Positions 40,437 through 49,315 of a DNA stretch of 53,867 bases are shown one piece after another (the first letter of the stretch is position 1; each line of letters opens with the position of its first letter). The notes under the pieces were generated by a model. That model saw only the letters and a program-made list of their open reading frames with translations. It searched no databases and was not told the DNA's origin. The translations under genes were made by a program, and so were the position numbers. The stretch covers positions 1 to 53,867 of IMG/VR virus record IMGVR_UViG_3300032265_000458; one strand, written 5' to 3'. The stretch is from a virus.

Positions 40437-42922
40437 TGCAATTTTATACTCATGTATTTCCTTGGGGCAACAAAATGCTGGTCAGGGGATATGAGAATGA
40501 TAGACCCTTTAGCAGAAAAATAGATTTCTTCCCAACTCTTTATGTAACATCAAATAAAGAAAGTAAGTGGAGAACACTTGACGGACAAGTTGTTGATGAG
40601 ATTAAGCCAGGAACCATTAAAGAAACACGTGAATTCGTGGATCGATATAAAGAGGTTGCTGGCTTTCAAGTTTATGGCAACACTAATTATGTTCACCAAT
40701 ACATCAGTGACACATATGAAAGTGATATTCGTTTTGACATGGAGAAGATTAAAGTCTTCACTATCGATATCGAAACTGCAGTTGAAGATGGGTTTCCTGA
40801 TGTAAGACGTGCCAGCGAAGAAGTTCTTCTCATCACAATTAAAGACAGTCAATCTAAACAGATCGCTACCTTTGGTACACGATCGTTTGAAAACAACAAC
40901 AAACAAGTCACCTATGTTCAGTGTAATAATGAACAACATATGCTCAAGGAGTTTATGATTTGGTGGCAACAGAATTATCCTGATGTTATCACAGGTTGGA
41001 ACACAGGGTTCTTTGATATTCCATATCTACTTAAACGTATTACCAATGAACTTGGTGAAACAATCGCATCTAAGTTTTCTCCATGGGGTATTATCAATGA
41101 ACGTAAGATTTTTGTTATGGGTAAGGAAGAAACATCATATGATGTTCAAGGTATCTCACAACTTGATTACCTAGATCTGTATAAGAAGTTTACTTATCAG
41201 AAACAAGAATCATATCGTCTTGACTTTATCGCAAGTGAAGAACTTGGCGATGCCAAGAAAGAAAATCCAGGTGATTCTTTCAAAGAGTTTTATACCAATC
41301 ACTGGCAAAAGTTTGTTGAGTACAACATTCATGACGTAGAGTTGGTTGATAAACTTGAAGACAAGATGCGTCTGATTGAACTTTGTTTGACTATGGCGTA
41401 TAATGCCAAGATCAATTATGAAGATGTGTTCTCTCAAGTACGTATGTGGGATGCTATTGCTTACAATCATTTGCGTAAGAAGAAGATTGCTATTCCGCAT
41501 AACAATCGTTCCAGCAAAGCAGAAGCATTTGAAGGTGCGTTCGTTAAGGATCCTATCGTTGGTCTACATAAGTGGGTTGCTTCGTTTGACTTGAACTCAT
41601 TGTATCCTCACTTGATTATGCAGTATAACATTTCACCAGAGACATTGACATCTGAAAAGATTCCTTGTAATGTTGAGAAACTTTTAAAGCAAGAAATTGA
41701 TACCACGTATGTTAAGCAACGTGACCTTGCGCTGACTGCAAATGGTTGGACATATACTAAAGAATACAAAGGGTTCTTACCTGAACTCATGGAGAAGATG
41801 TATACAGACCGAAGCAAATTCAAGAAGCAGATGTTAAAAGCTGAACAGGAATATCAGAATGATAAATCCAAGAAACACTTACTCAAAGATATCTCTCGCC
41901 TGAACAACCTTCAGATGGCAATGAAGATTGCTTTGAACTCAGCTTATGGTGCATTGGGTAATCAGTATTTCCGATACTTTGATATCCGTATGGCTGAAGG
42001 TATTACTACGTCAGGTCAACTGTCTATTCGTTGGATGGCTAACGAGTTTAATCGTTACATGAATAAAGCATTGAAGACAGAAGGTAAAGACTTTGTTATT
42101 GCCATCGATACAGATTCGATTTATCTAACACTTGAAGAACTTGTTGAAAGAACTTGCGAAGGTAAGACTGACGAACAAAAGATCAAGTATATGGATAAAG
42201 TTTGTGAAGATATCTTCCAACCTTTTATTGATCAAACATATCAAAAATTAGCAGACTATATGAATGCGTATAGTCAAAAGATGCAAATGAAACGTGAGGT
42301 ACTTGCAGATAAAGCAATCTGGACTGCTAAGAAACGATACATATTAAACGTACACAATTCTGAAGGAGTACAGTATGCGCAACCTAAACTCAAAGTTATG
42401 GGCTTGGAGATGGTCAAGTCGAGTACACCTGCTGTTATTCGCAACAAACTTAAAGATTCGATACAAGTTATTCTGCAGGGCAGCGAGACAGCACTTCAAG
42501 CGTACATAATGAAATTCCGTGAGGAGTTTAACAAACTTCCACTGGAGGACATTGCTTTCCCACGTGGTGTGAACAATCTAAAACAATATACAGGTTCTCC
42601 CATCTACACAAAGGGAACACCGATTCATGTAAGAGGTTCATTACTTTACAATCATCACATCAAACGTATGGGATTGGAAAAGAAGTATGAGCCAATTAAA
42701 GAAGGTGAGAAGATTCGATTTGTATATGTCAAGAAACCAAACCCATTTAATGAAGATGTGATTGCATTCCCGCAAGCATTGCCAAAAGAATTTGGTCTGC
42801 ATGAATTTATTGATTATGATTTGCAATTTGAAAAGACTTTCTTAGATGCTGTTCAGATTGTTATTAAATCATTGGGATGGAACGTAGAACATAAAGCATC
42901 ATTGGAGGATTTCTTTGGATAA
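40436..42922 (+). CDS. 43: DNA polymerase gp43 (family B)
   Basis: The replicative polymerase. Start ATG 40436 overlaps the exonuclease stop (TAATG); the earlier in-frame ATG at 40391 is rejected. Exonuclease motif I D111-I-E113; polymerase motif A D385-L-N-S-L-Y-P; motif B K497...NS-A-Y504-G; motif C D558-T-D560. 828 residues against 898 in T4. The C-terminal tail ending in LEDFFG is the probable clamp-binding peptide. Confidence 0.97.
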   Translation: MQFYTHVFPWGNKMLVRGYENDRPFSRKIDFFPTLYVTSNKESKWRTLDGQVVDEIKPGTIKETREFVDRYKEVAGFQVYGNTNYVHQYISDTYESDIRFDMEKIKVFTIDIETAVEDGFPDVRRASEEVLLITIKDSQSKQIATFGTRSFENNNKQVTYVQCNNEQHMLKEFMIWWQQNYPDVITGWNTGFFDIPYLLKRITNELGETIASKFSPWGIINERKIFVMGKEETSYDVQGISQLDYLDLYKKFTYQKQESYRLDFIASEELGDAKKENPGDSFKEFYTNHWQKFVEYNIHDVELVDKLEDKMRLIELCLTMAYNAKINYEDVFSQVRMWDAIAYNHLRKKKIAIPHNNRSSKAEAFEGAFVKDPIVGLHKWVASFDLNSLYPHLIMQYNISPETLTSEKIPCNVEKLLKQEIDTTYVKQRDLALTANGWTYTKEYKGFLPELMEKMYTDRSKFKKQMLKAEQEYQNDKSKKHLLKDISRLNNLQMAMKIALNSAYGALGNQYFRYFDIRMAEGITTSGQLSIRWMANEFNRYMNKALKTEGKDFVIAIDTDSIYLTLEELVERTCEGKTDEQKIKYMDKVCEDIFQPFIDQTYQKLADYMNAYSQKMQMKREVLADKAIWTAKKRYILNVHNSEGVQYAQPKLKVMGLEMVKSSTPAVIRNKLKDSIQVILQGSETALQAYIMKFREEFNKLPLEDIAFPRGVNNLKQYTGSPIYTKGTPIHVRGSLLYNHHIKRMGLEKKYEPIKEGEKIRFVYVKKPNPFNEDVIAFPQALPKEFGLHEFIDYDLQFEKTFLDAVQIVIKSLGWNVEHKASLEDFFG

Positions 42923-43469
42923 TATTAAAGTAATTCGCACAGGACTTAACGTCACAAAAATACTTTCACAACTCAAACAGTATAAATCTGATTGGGGTGC
43001 TGAGACAAAGATTGATGGAACTTCCAACGTACATAAAGATTTTGGTTTTCCTGTTCTTGCAGCTGGCGTATTACAGTTGGTAATGGGTGCAGTAACTAAG
43101 GTTGGAGATTATGTTGGCGATTCTGAGGTATCAGTAAAAACTCCAGCATATGACAGACACACAGAAGTTGTAGGATTTATGAAGAGACATTTCCACAAAC
43201 ACGATCGTTGTGGGTTTTTATCACTACCAGTTGGTGGCGCAGTTGGTAAGCATATTGATGTGGGTAGCTACTATCAAACTCGAGATCGTTATCATTTATC
43301 CATTGCAGGTAGATACAAATATATGGTAGGTGATGAAGAATACATAGTAGAACCAGGAACTTTGTTGTGGTTCAATAATAAGTTATTGCATGGAACAGAG
43401 AATGTTGGGAATGAGGTTAGGATTACATTTGTATTTGATGTTCCTCACAATAAAAAGAATCCAAAATAA
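42915..43469 (+). CDS. Aspartyl/asparaginyl beta-hydroxylase-like oxygenase
   Basis: 184 residues from TTG 42915 with GGAGG 6 bases upstream, overlapping the polymerase stop. The cupin core RYHLSIAGRYKYMVGDE and PGTLLWFNNKLLHGTENVG matches the Asp/Asn hydroxylase family. Probable residues: H113-I-D115, distal H159 and R169 for 2OG. Target protein unknown. Confidence 0.83.
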   Translation: MDNIKVIRTGLNVTKILSQLKQYKSDWGAETKIDGTSNVHKDFGFPVLAAGVLQLVMGAVTKVGDYVGDSEVSVKTPAYDRHTEVVGFMKRHFHKHDRCGFLSLPVGGAVGKHIDVGSYYQTRDRYHLSIAGRYKYMVGDEEYIVEPGTLLWFNNKLLHGTENVGNEVRITFVFDVPHNKKNPK

Positions 43470-43471
43470 AG

Positions 43472-43500
43472 TTTACAAAAATACAAATATCGTGTATAAT
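43472..43500 (+). promoter_or_regulatory. Sigma-70 promoter for thioredoxin-uvsX
   Basis: TTTACA (43472-43477), 17-bp spacer ending in G, TATAAT (43495-43500), just after the oxygenase stop and 18 bases before ATG 43519. Confidence 0.93.
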
Positions 43501-43518
43501 TAATCTACTGGAGAATAA

Positions 43519-43770
43519 ATGAAAGCATTAAAATTTTATACTGAATGGTGTAGTTCTTGCAAACTACTATCTCAAACTATTGAAAAAGCTGGCGATAAAA
43601 TCACAGTAGAAGTTGAAGATGTGAATATTGATACTTGTGGATCTCGTTCATCTGAATATTATATTCGATCTATTCCAACAATGGTACTACTCAATGATGA
43701 GGGTAAAGAAATAAAACGTCAAACTGGCAATATGGACGAAAGAACATTGCTAGCATTCCTGAAAGGATAA
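43519..43770 (+). CDS. Thioredoxin-like protein
   Basis: 83 residues with redox motif W-C-S-S-C (Cys at 11 and 14) and the cis-Pro region SIPTM. Compact thioredoxin fold (LKFYTEWCSSCKLLSQTI). It could supply reducing power to a phage or host ribonucleotide reductase. It stands directly before uvsX. Confidence 0.9.
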   Translation: MKALKFYTEWCSSCKLLSQTIEKAGDKITVEVEDVNIDTCGSRSSEYYIRSIPTMVLLNDEGKEIKRQTGNMDERTLLAFLKG

Positions 43771-43771
43771 C

Positions 43772-44842
43772 ATGAGTATTTTAGATAAAATTAAAAAGAA
43801 CACAACGATCAAAGATTCGGCTGTGCTTAATGTTTCAAAGTTCTTCACAAAGAAGGATATGATCCCAACGTCAGTACCAGCAATCAATATTGCTTTGTCT
43901 GGTCGTCTTGATGGCGGACTTACCCCAGGAATTACAATGTGGGCTGGTCCATCAAAGCATTTTAAAACTGCTTTCAGTTTGTTGATGGCAAAATCTTACA
44001 TGGACAAATATGAAGACGCTGCTTTATTGTTTTATGACTCTGAGTTTGGTACTCCTCAGTCTTACTTCGATAGTTTTGGGATTGACACCAGTCGAGTTGT
44101 CCATACTCCCCTTACTGATGTTGAGCAATTAAAATTCGATATTATGAATCAGCTACAGAGTGTTGAACGTGGCGATCATTTGATTATTGTTATTGATTCG
44201 ATTGGTAATTTGGCTTCAAAGAAAGAAGTTGAAGACGCACTTGATCAAAAGTCTGTTGGCGATATGACTCGTGCAAAACAGATGAAGTCATTGTTCCGTA
44301 TGGTAACACCGCACTTGAACTTAAAAGATATTCCGATGGTTGTTGTGAACCATACATATATGGAGATCGGTATGTTCCCTAAAGCCATCGTTGGTGGTGG
44401 AACTGGTGCCATGTATTCAGCAGATAATGTATACATCCTTGGTCGTCAACAAGAAAAAGAAGGTACTGAAATTGTTGGATATAACTTTATTATTAACGTA
44501 GAGAAGAGTCGTTATGTTCGTGAAAAATCTAAAATTCCTGTTACTGTATATCATGATGGTGGTATTAGCCGTTGGTCAGGTCTGCTTGATATTGCACTTG
44601 AATCTGGACATGTGGTTAAACCTTCCAATGGCTGGTATTCTAAAGTAGACATGGAGACTGGTGTTATTGAAGACAAGAAGTATCGTGTCAAAGATACAGA
44701 TACAAAAGACTTCTGGATGCCAGTAATGATGCAAAAGTCTTTCGTTGAGTTTGTAAAGAGTAAGTATCAAATCGGCTCAACTGATATCCTTAGAAACGAG
44801 GACATCGAAAAAGAATTGGCTGCAATTGATGACGAAGAATAA
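43772..44842 (+). CDS. uvsX: Strand-exchange recombinase UvsX (RecA-like)
   Basis: 356 residues (T4: 391). Walker A is GPSKHFKT (59-66, K65), the variant form typical of UvsX. The Walker B region is LIIVIDSIGN (about 126-135) and an L2-like segment AIVGGGTGAMYSA follows. It acts with UvsY encoded at 17425. It overlaps the next gene by 14 bases. Confidence 0.95.
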   Translation: MSILDKIKKNTTIKDSAVLNVSKFFTKKDMIPTSVPAINIALSGRLDGGLTPGITMWAGPSKHFKTAFSLLMAKSYMDKYEDAALLFYDSEFGTPQSYFDSFGIDTSRVVHTPLTDVEQLKFDIMNQLQSVERGDHLIIVIDSIGNLASKKEVEDALDQKSVGDMTRAKQMKSLFRMVTPHLNLKDIPMVVVNHTYMEIGMFPKAIVGGGTGAMYSADNVYILGRQQEKEGTEIVGYNFIINVEKSRYVREKSKIPVTVYHDGGISRWSGLLDIALESGHVVKPSNGWYSKVDMETGVIEDKKYRVKDTDTKDFWMPVMMQKSFVEFVKSKYQIGSTDILRNEDIEKELAAIDDEE

Positions 44843-45170
44843 CTTATTCAAATATGTTGTTGTAGAAAATCGCAACAATGGACATGATGCGATAAAGTTG
44901 ACAGAAAGTCCATTTGATGGTATAATTTATGAATATGGTAAGGTTTCGTTTGAAGAAAATGAAGAAGAGTCATCTTTGCATATCAAATTTGATTATGAGA
45001 TTATAGACTACAATAATAAAGTCCTTACCGATACCAAACCCTTCGAGAAATATATTGGAGACATTCTTCAAGAACTTCTACACGAAGGTGTAGCAAAAAA
45101 CAATTTAACGTACACAGGTGGTGTTGATGAGAATAGAACAGGCGATCTTAGCGAACCTGATTCACAATGA
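44829..45170 (+). CDS. Conserved hypothetical protein between uvsX and gp41
   Basis: 113 residues from ATG 44829 (TTG 44826 also possible). An FKYVVVENRNNGHDAIKLTE beta hairpin is followed by FDGIIYEYGKVSFEENEEE; acidic overall. Genes of this type occupy the same place in other T4-like phages by my recollection. Its coding sequence carries a perfect promoter that can transcribe gp41. Confidence 0.7.
   Translation: MTKNNLFKYVVVENRNNGHDAIKLTESPFDGIIYEYGKVSFEENEEESSLHIKFDYEIIDYNNKVLTDTKPFEKYIGDILQELLHEGVAKNNLTYTGGVDENRTGDLSEPDSQ
44898..44926 (+). promoter_or_regulatory. Perfect sigma-70 promoter inside the gene before gp41
   Basis: TTGACA (44898-44903), 17-bp spacer ending in G, TATAAT (44921-44926), entirely inside a coding sequence, 201 bases upstream of the gp41 start. 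Confidence 0.87.
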
Positions 45171-46521
45171 AGAATTTTGCCGTAAGGTAGTTCCTCATCT
45201 GAAGAAAGAATACTTTAGCGATAGAAAAGAATTAACCGCAGTAAAGATACTTTTAGATTTTTTTGAAAAGTATAACAAGCCAGCAACGCAAGAAATCCTA
45301 TCAATTGAGATTGGTAACATTAGCGGACTAACAGATAAAGAAGTTCCCGAGTATCAGAAGTTTGTCACAGAATTAAACAAGACAGAAACTAATGATGAGT
45401 GGTTGCTTTCTGAGACAGAGAAGTTTTGTAAAGACAAGGCAGTTTATAATGCAATCCTGCAATCAATCAAGATTATTGAAGGTAATGACAAGGTTCATCA
45501 GAAAGATGCGATTCCTTCTATTCTGTCTGATGCATTGGGTGTTTGCTTTGATAATCATGTTGGTCATGATTATATTGAAGATTCAGATGCTCGTTTTGAT
45601 TTTTATCACAGGGTGGAAGAGAAGATTGCTTTCGACTTGGACATGTTCAACAAAATCACCAAAGGTGGACTCTCAAGAAAGACTCTGAACATAGCACTGG
45701 CAGGAACTGGGGTTGGTAAATCTTTGTTTATGTGTCACGTTTCTGCTGGTGCTTTGATGCAAGGTAAGAATGTTTTATACATTACCATGGAGATGGCTGA
45801 GGAAAGAATCGCAGAACGTATTGATGCGAACTTACTTAACCTAACCATGGATGAATTGAAAGTAGTTGACAAAGATATCTTTGATACACGTCTGGGTAAA
45901 GTTGCTGCCAAGACTACAGGTAAGTTGGTGGTCAAAGAGTATCCAACTGCAGGTGCTCATGCTGGTCACTTCAGAGCATTGCTTGAAGAGTTGAGGATGA
46001 AGCGAGAGTTTACTCCTGATATTATTATGATTGACTATTTGAATATTTGTGCAAGCCAACGAATGAAGATGAGTCATGGTGTAAACTCTTATACATATAT
46101 CAAGAGTATTGCTGAAGAACTGCGTGGTCTTGCAGTTGAACATAATGTTCCAATTATTTCAGCAACTCAAACAACTCGATCTGGTTTTACAAACTCAGAT
46201 CCAGGATTGGAAGATACGTCAGAGTCATTTGGTTTACCAGCGACAGCTGACTTTATGTTTGCGTTAATTAGCAATGAAGAACTGGAAGGATTGAACCAGA
46301 TTATTGTTAAGCAGTTAAAGAATCGCTACAACGATCCAAGTTATTACAAGCGATTTGTTATTGGTATTGATAGATCAAAGATGAAGTTATATGATGTTGA
46401 ACTTTCTGCTCAAGAAAATTTGACAGATACTGGTAGTAAAGATGATAAACCAATCTTCGATAAAAGTGATTTCGGCAAACGAATACATAGTGAAGAGAAG
46501 TATGGTGGATTTAAGTTCTAG
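45127..46521 (+). CDS. 41: Replicative helicase gp41 (DnaB-like)
   Basis: 464 residues from ATG 45127 (AGGTGG upstream; the earlier GTG at 45118 is possible). The RecA-like ATPase has Walker A GTGVGKS (K198) and Walker B FTPDIIMIDYLN. The N-terminal part (IEQAILANLIHNEEFCRKVV) is the DnaB-type helical domain. T4 gp41 is 475 residues. No gp61 primase or gp59 loader is seen in this window. Confidence 0.94.
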   Translation: MRIEQAILANLIHNEEFCRKVVPHLKKEYFSDRKELTAVKILLDFFEKYNKPATQEILSIEIGNISGLTDKEVPEYQKFVTELNKTETNDEWLLSETEKFCKDKAVYNAILQSIKIIEGNDKVHQKDAIPSILSDALGVCFDNHVGHDYIEDSDARFDFYHRVEEKIAFDLDMFNKITKGGLSRKTLNIALAGTGVGKSLFMCHVSAGALMQGKNVLYITMEMAEERIAERIDANLLNLTMDELKVVDKDIFDTRLGKVAAKTTGKLVVKEYPTAGAHAGHFRALLEELRMKREFTPDIIMIDYLNICASQRMKMSHGVNSYTYIKSIAEELRGLAVEHNVPIISATQTTRSGFTNSDPGLEDTSESFGLPATADFMFALISNEELEGLNQIIVKQLKNRYNDPSYYKRFVIGIDRSKMKLYDVELSAQENLTDTGSKDDKPIFDKSDFGKRIHSEEKYGGFKF

Positions 46522-46530
46522 GAGAAAGAT

Positions 46531-47841
46531 ATGACAGTAAAAGTTATTATTGCTAAACAAAAATTTGATTGTAAACATCTGATGGGTCAGTTTGTTGACG
46601 AGAATCATTTTGATTTTCTTGTTGATGAAGACTGTGATGTTTACATGCCAGAGATTCCAGGATCACCTGAATTAACTGGAAGTGAAGAAAGAATCGTATT
46701 GAAGTTTCGTAAGAACTTTTTTACACAAGAACAACAAGACCAAGCGTATGCTGGTCTACGTGAAGCAGCAACCGAAACACAAAATCGTGGAGCTGCAGCT
46801 GGACCACGTGGTGAGAAGTTGGGTAATCGTGAATGGGTCACTGAGTATGAGTACGACATGGTGGAACATTTTCTAGATCCAAAGAATAGTTTGGACGGAG
46901 ATCCTGTTGCTGAAATTCGTGCACGACATGTTGGTAAACCACCATCACCATCTAATCGCAATAATGTTTGGTCAATCGATCGTGTCAAGAAAGACAAGTT
47001 TGTATTTGAAGATTGGGTCAACCGAGTTAAAGATCTTTCACTTCCTGAACAAAAGAAAGAAGCCAAGTATGTTGCCGATAAACTAATCTGCGCAACTACT
47101 TACGCTAACTCTGTATACTCTGGTATTGCTGGATGGTTTGATCGTTACCCACGTATCCCTTATGGTCGTGCTACTTCGTATACCTCAAGGAATCCTGAGA
47201 AGTTTGCTATGTCATATCCTTTCTTACAGCACTTGTCTGAAGGATTTAAAGAATTACTTCCTCAGCGATTCGCAGCACAGATGGAAGCAGCAAGCAAAGT
47301 TGATCCAAGGTTCTTAGTTCCAAATACTCCATTCACAACAGTAACTGTTAATAAAACCTTTAGAACTGCAGCACACTATGACGTGGGTGATTTAAATGCA
47401 GGGTTGTCTAATCTTTTAACTTTGTCACCAGATGGAAAATATACTGGCGCATATCTAGTAGCACCTGAGTATCGTATTGCTGTTAATCCACGTCCAGGTG
47501 ATTTGCTGTTGATTAATAATCACGAAGTAATGCATGGTAATACACCTATTGTTTGTGAAGAAGGTTCTGAGCGTATTTCATTGGTAGTTTATTTCCGTGA
47601 GAAAATGCTTGAACTTGGTTCGTTTGAATATGAAAACTGTCGTTATGATTTTGTTGAACATCGTAGACGTAATCACGAGCATCCAATGTGGCAAAAACTT
47701 TGGAATGGTGTATCAGAATCTATGTGGACTAGTCAAGAATGGTATGATTACTGCGAAGAAAAACTAGGTAAAGACGAGTTAATTAAATATCATCCAAAGT
47801 CGCAAGCATTGAAGAATGGCTTGGAAGAATTTTTCGGTTAA
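46531..47841 (+). CDS. TET/JBP-like 2OG-Fe(II) dioxygenase
   Basis: 436 residues. The C-terminal half (about 270-370) closely follows the TET/JBP pattern: a TTVTVNKTFRTAAHYDVGD strand with H282-x-D284, an ARG-binding/GNLL-like LSNLLTLS segment, GAYLVAPEY, RPGDLLLINNHEVMHGNTP with distal His (H331 or H335), and R348 in ERISLVVYFREKM. TET/JBP enzymes oxidise 5-methylcytosine or thymine in DNA. The N-terminal 200 residues are a separate domain of unknown type. The adjacent gene looks like a glycosyltransferase, suggesting that the hydroxymethyl group is sugar-modified. No cytosine methyltransferase is seen in the window. Confidence 0.8.
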   Translation: MTVKVIIAKQKFDCKHLMGQFVDENHFDFLVDEDCDVYMPEIPGSPELTGSEERIVLKFRKNFFTQEQQDQAYAGLREAATETQNRGAAAGPRGEKLGNREWVTEYEYDMVEHFLDPKNSLDGDPVAEIRARHVGKPPSPSNRNNVWSIDRVKKDKFVFEDWVNRVKDLSLPEQKKEAKYVADKLICATTYANSVYSGIAGWFDRYPRIPYGRATSYTSRNPEKFAMSYPFLQHLSEGFKELLPQRFAAQMEAASKVDPRFLVPNTPFTTVTVNKTFRTAAHYDVGDLNAGLSNLLTLSPDGKYTGAYLVAPEYRIAVNPRPGDLLLINNHEVMHGNTPIVCEEGSERISLVVYFREKMLELGSFEYENCRYDFVEHRRRNHEHPMWQKLWNGVSESMWTSQEWYDYCEEKLGKDELIKYHPKSQALKNGLEEFFG

Positions 47842-47849
47842 GGAATATA

Positions 47850-48857
47850 ATGTCATTACATGAATTTTTAGGTGAAGAAAGATTGCTGGAATGGTTCTAT
47901 ACAAAGAACTCCCTCAATCTTGGAAAACGTGTTGGTTACCGTAGGGTCTCGGGTAAGATTGGTTTAACCAACAAAGAGAATGGTGTTCGTGGTGCTTGGG
48001 TGGAGAAACGTGTTGCTCTATTCAAGAACATGCTTGACTTTGGTCATAGAATTATTCCACTATCTGAACCAACTGATGCTACATCTGATGATGGCTTTAC
48101 ATCATTTGATACTTACCAAGAATGTGATGTTCTTATGCTTGAGTTTGGTGGAACTAATTTACAGTTCTATCAAAAGTATTGGGATAAAACTGTTGAGATG
48201 ATTAAGGCTCATAAGGGTCGTGTAATCTTTTTGAATGATGATCCAGATCTACCTTTCCTTTGGGAACTTTTGCCAGATGAAGATTGGTCACGTTGGACAA
48301 TTGCTGCCAATGCAACCAACTGTGCTGAAGTAGCAACGATTCTAAAGTGTCCTATCCATTCAACTACAGTTGATTTACCAATGGCTTCAGGTATGGAGTT
48401 TGCTAAGTTTCATGGTGGAACTATTGGAAAGATAATTTATATTGGTCGTCCAGGTGGTAGAACCAAATACTTCAAGATATTCACGTCTTCTCGTTATCTT
48501 CAAGTTGCAGGTAAAGAAGCTGAGTGGGAAGACTTTGACGCACTTACTATTTTACCAAACCCACAGCAACGAGATCGTCGTAAATTCTATCAAGACTTTT
48601 ATGGGTGTCTTGCAGTATATGATGACAAACATAAAAAATCTGGTTGGAGAACTGGTCGTGCTTATCATGCTCTTTATGCTGGTATTCCTGTCTGTGCTCC
48701 TGCAGGTAACAATGGTTTAAATTGGTGTTATCCATGTGATACTAAGGAACATCTAGATAAGTTTGCAAGTTATTCTGAAGAGATCCGTCAGGCTATTTGG
48801 CAGAAACAAAAAGCCATTGTTGAAAAGACAGGTAAAGTTGATCCCCTAATTCTATGA
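47850..48857 (+). CDS. GT-B-like glycosyltransferase
   Basis: 335 residues. The N-terminal half has a Rossmann-like pattern (YQECDVLMLEFGGTNLQ, then GRVIFLNDDPDLPF). The C-terminal half carries GKIIYIGRPGGRTKYFKI and the nucleotide-sugar-binding signature region GRAYHALYAGIPVCAP (about 269-284), typical of GT-B glycosyltransferases. It follows the TET/JBP-like gene after 8 bases and overlaps the HAD gene by ATGA. A DNA-base glycosyltransferase is the preferred reading; a protein or glycan GT remains possible. Confidence 0.7.
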   Translation: MSLHEFLGEERLLEWFYTKNSLNLGKRVGYRRVSGKIGLTNKENGVRGAWVEKRVALFKNMLDFGHRIIPLSEPTDATSDDGFTSFDTYQECDVLMLEFGGTNLQFYQKYWDKTVEMIKAHKGRVIFLNDDPDLPFLWELLPDEDWSRWTIAANATNCAEVATILKCPIHSTTVDLPMASGMEFAKFHGGTIGKIIYIGRPGGRTKYFKIFTSSRYLQVAGKEAEWEDFDALTILPNPQQRDRRKFYQDFYGCLAVYDDKHKKSGWRTGRAYHALYAGIPVCAPAGNNGLNWCYPCDTKEHLDKFASYSEEIRQAIWQKQKAIVEKTGKVDPLIL

Positions 48858-49306
48858 TAGTTTCCTATGATATTGACGGAGTCCTTGCAGCCCAACCCCC
48901 ACCAAATGAAAAGAAATGGGGTAGGATGAATGGAACAGAACGTAAGGCAAGGAAGGAATTTCTTATAGATTGGTATACCAATGCCGAGAATCTAATCCAA
49001 CCAGCTGAAACCACCTTCCACGCTATTTCTGCAAGAAAACGAGAACCCAGAGTCTATGAAGTCACAAAAGACTGGTTGAATAAATATTATCCTGAGAGAG
49101 TAATTTCATTCCATTTATTGGGTGAATCTAGGTCTGTAGCCAATGTGGTAGCTTATAAATCCAATAAGGTTTTAGAACTTGGTGTAAGTAGGCATTACGA
49201 AGACAATAAAAAAGTTTTACGAGGTATGCGGAAGATCCTTCCTATCGATATTGAACTATATTTCTGGGAAAGGGGAATGGATCTACCGATACCTTTTATC
49301 AAATAA
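48854..49306 (+). CDS. HAD-like phosphatase domain protein
   Basis: 150 residues opening with SYDIDGVLA, the HAD motif I (D6-x-D8-G). A possible motif II is in AISARKREP and a motif III/IV region in KSNKVLELGVSRHYEDNKK. The family includes nucleotidases and phosphatases. Overlapping the glycosyltransferase gene suggests a shared task, for instance nucleotide-sugar or modified-nucleotide handling. Substrate not evident. Confidence 0.72.
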   Translation: MIVSYDIDGVLAAQPPPNEKKWGRMNGTERKARKEFLIDWYTNAENLIQPAETTFHAISARKREPRVYEVTKDWLNKYYPERVISFHLLGESRSVANVVAYKSNKVLELGVSRHYEDNKKVLRGMRKILPIDIELYFWERGMDLPIPFIK

Positions 49307-49315
49307 AGGTGTTTC

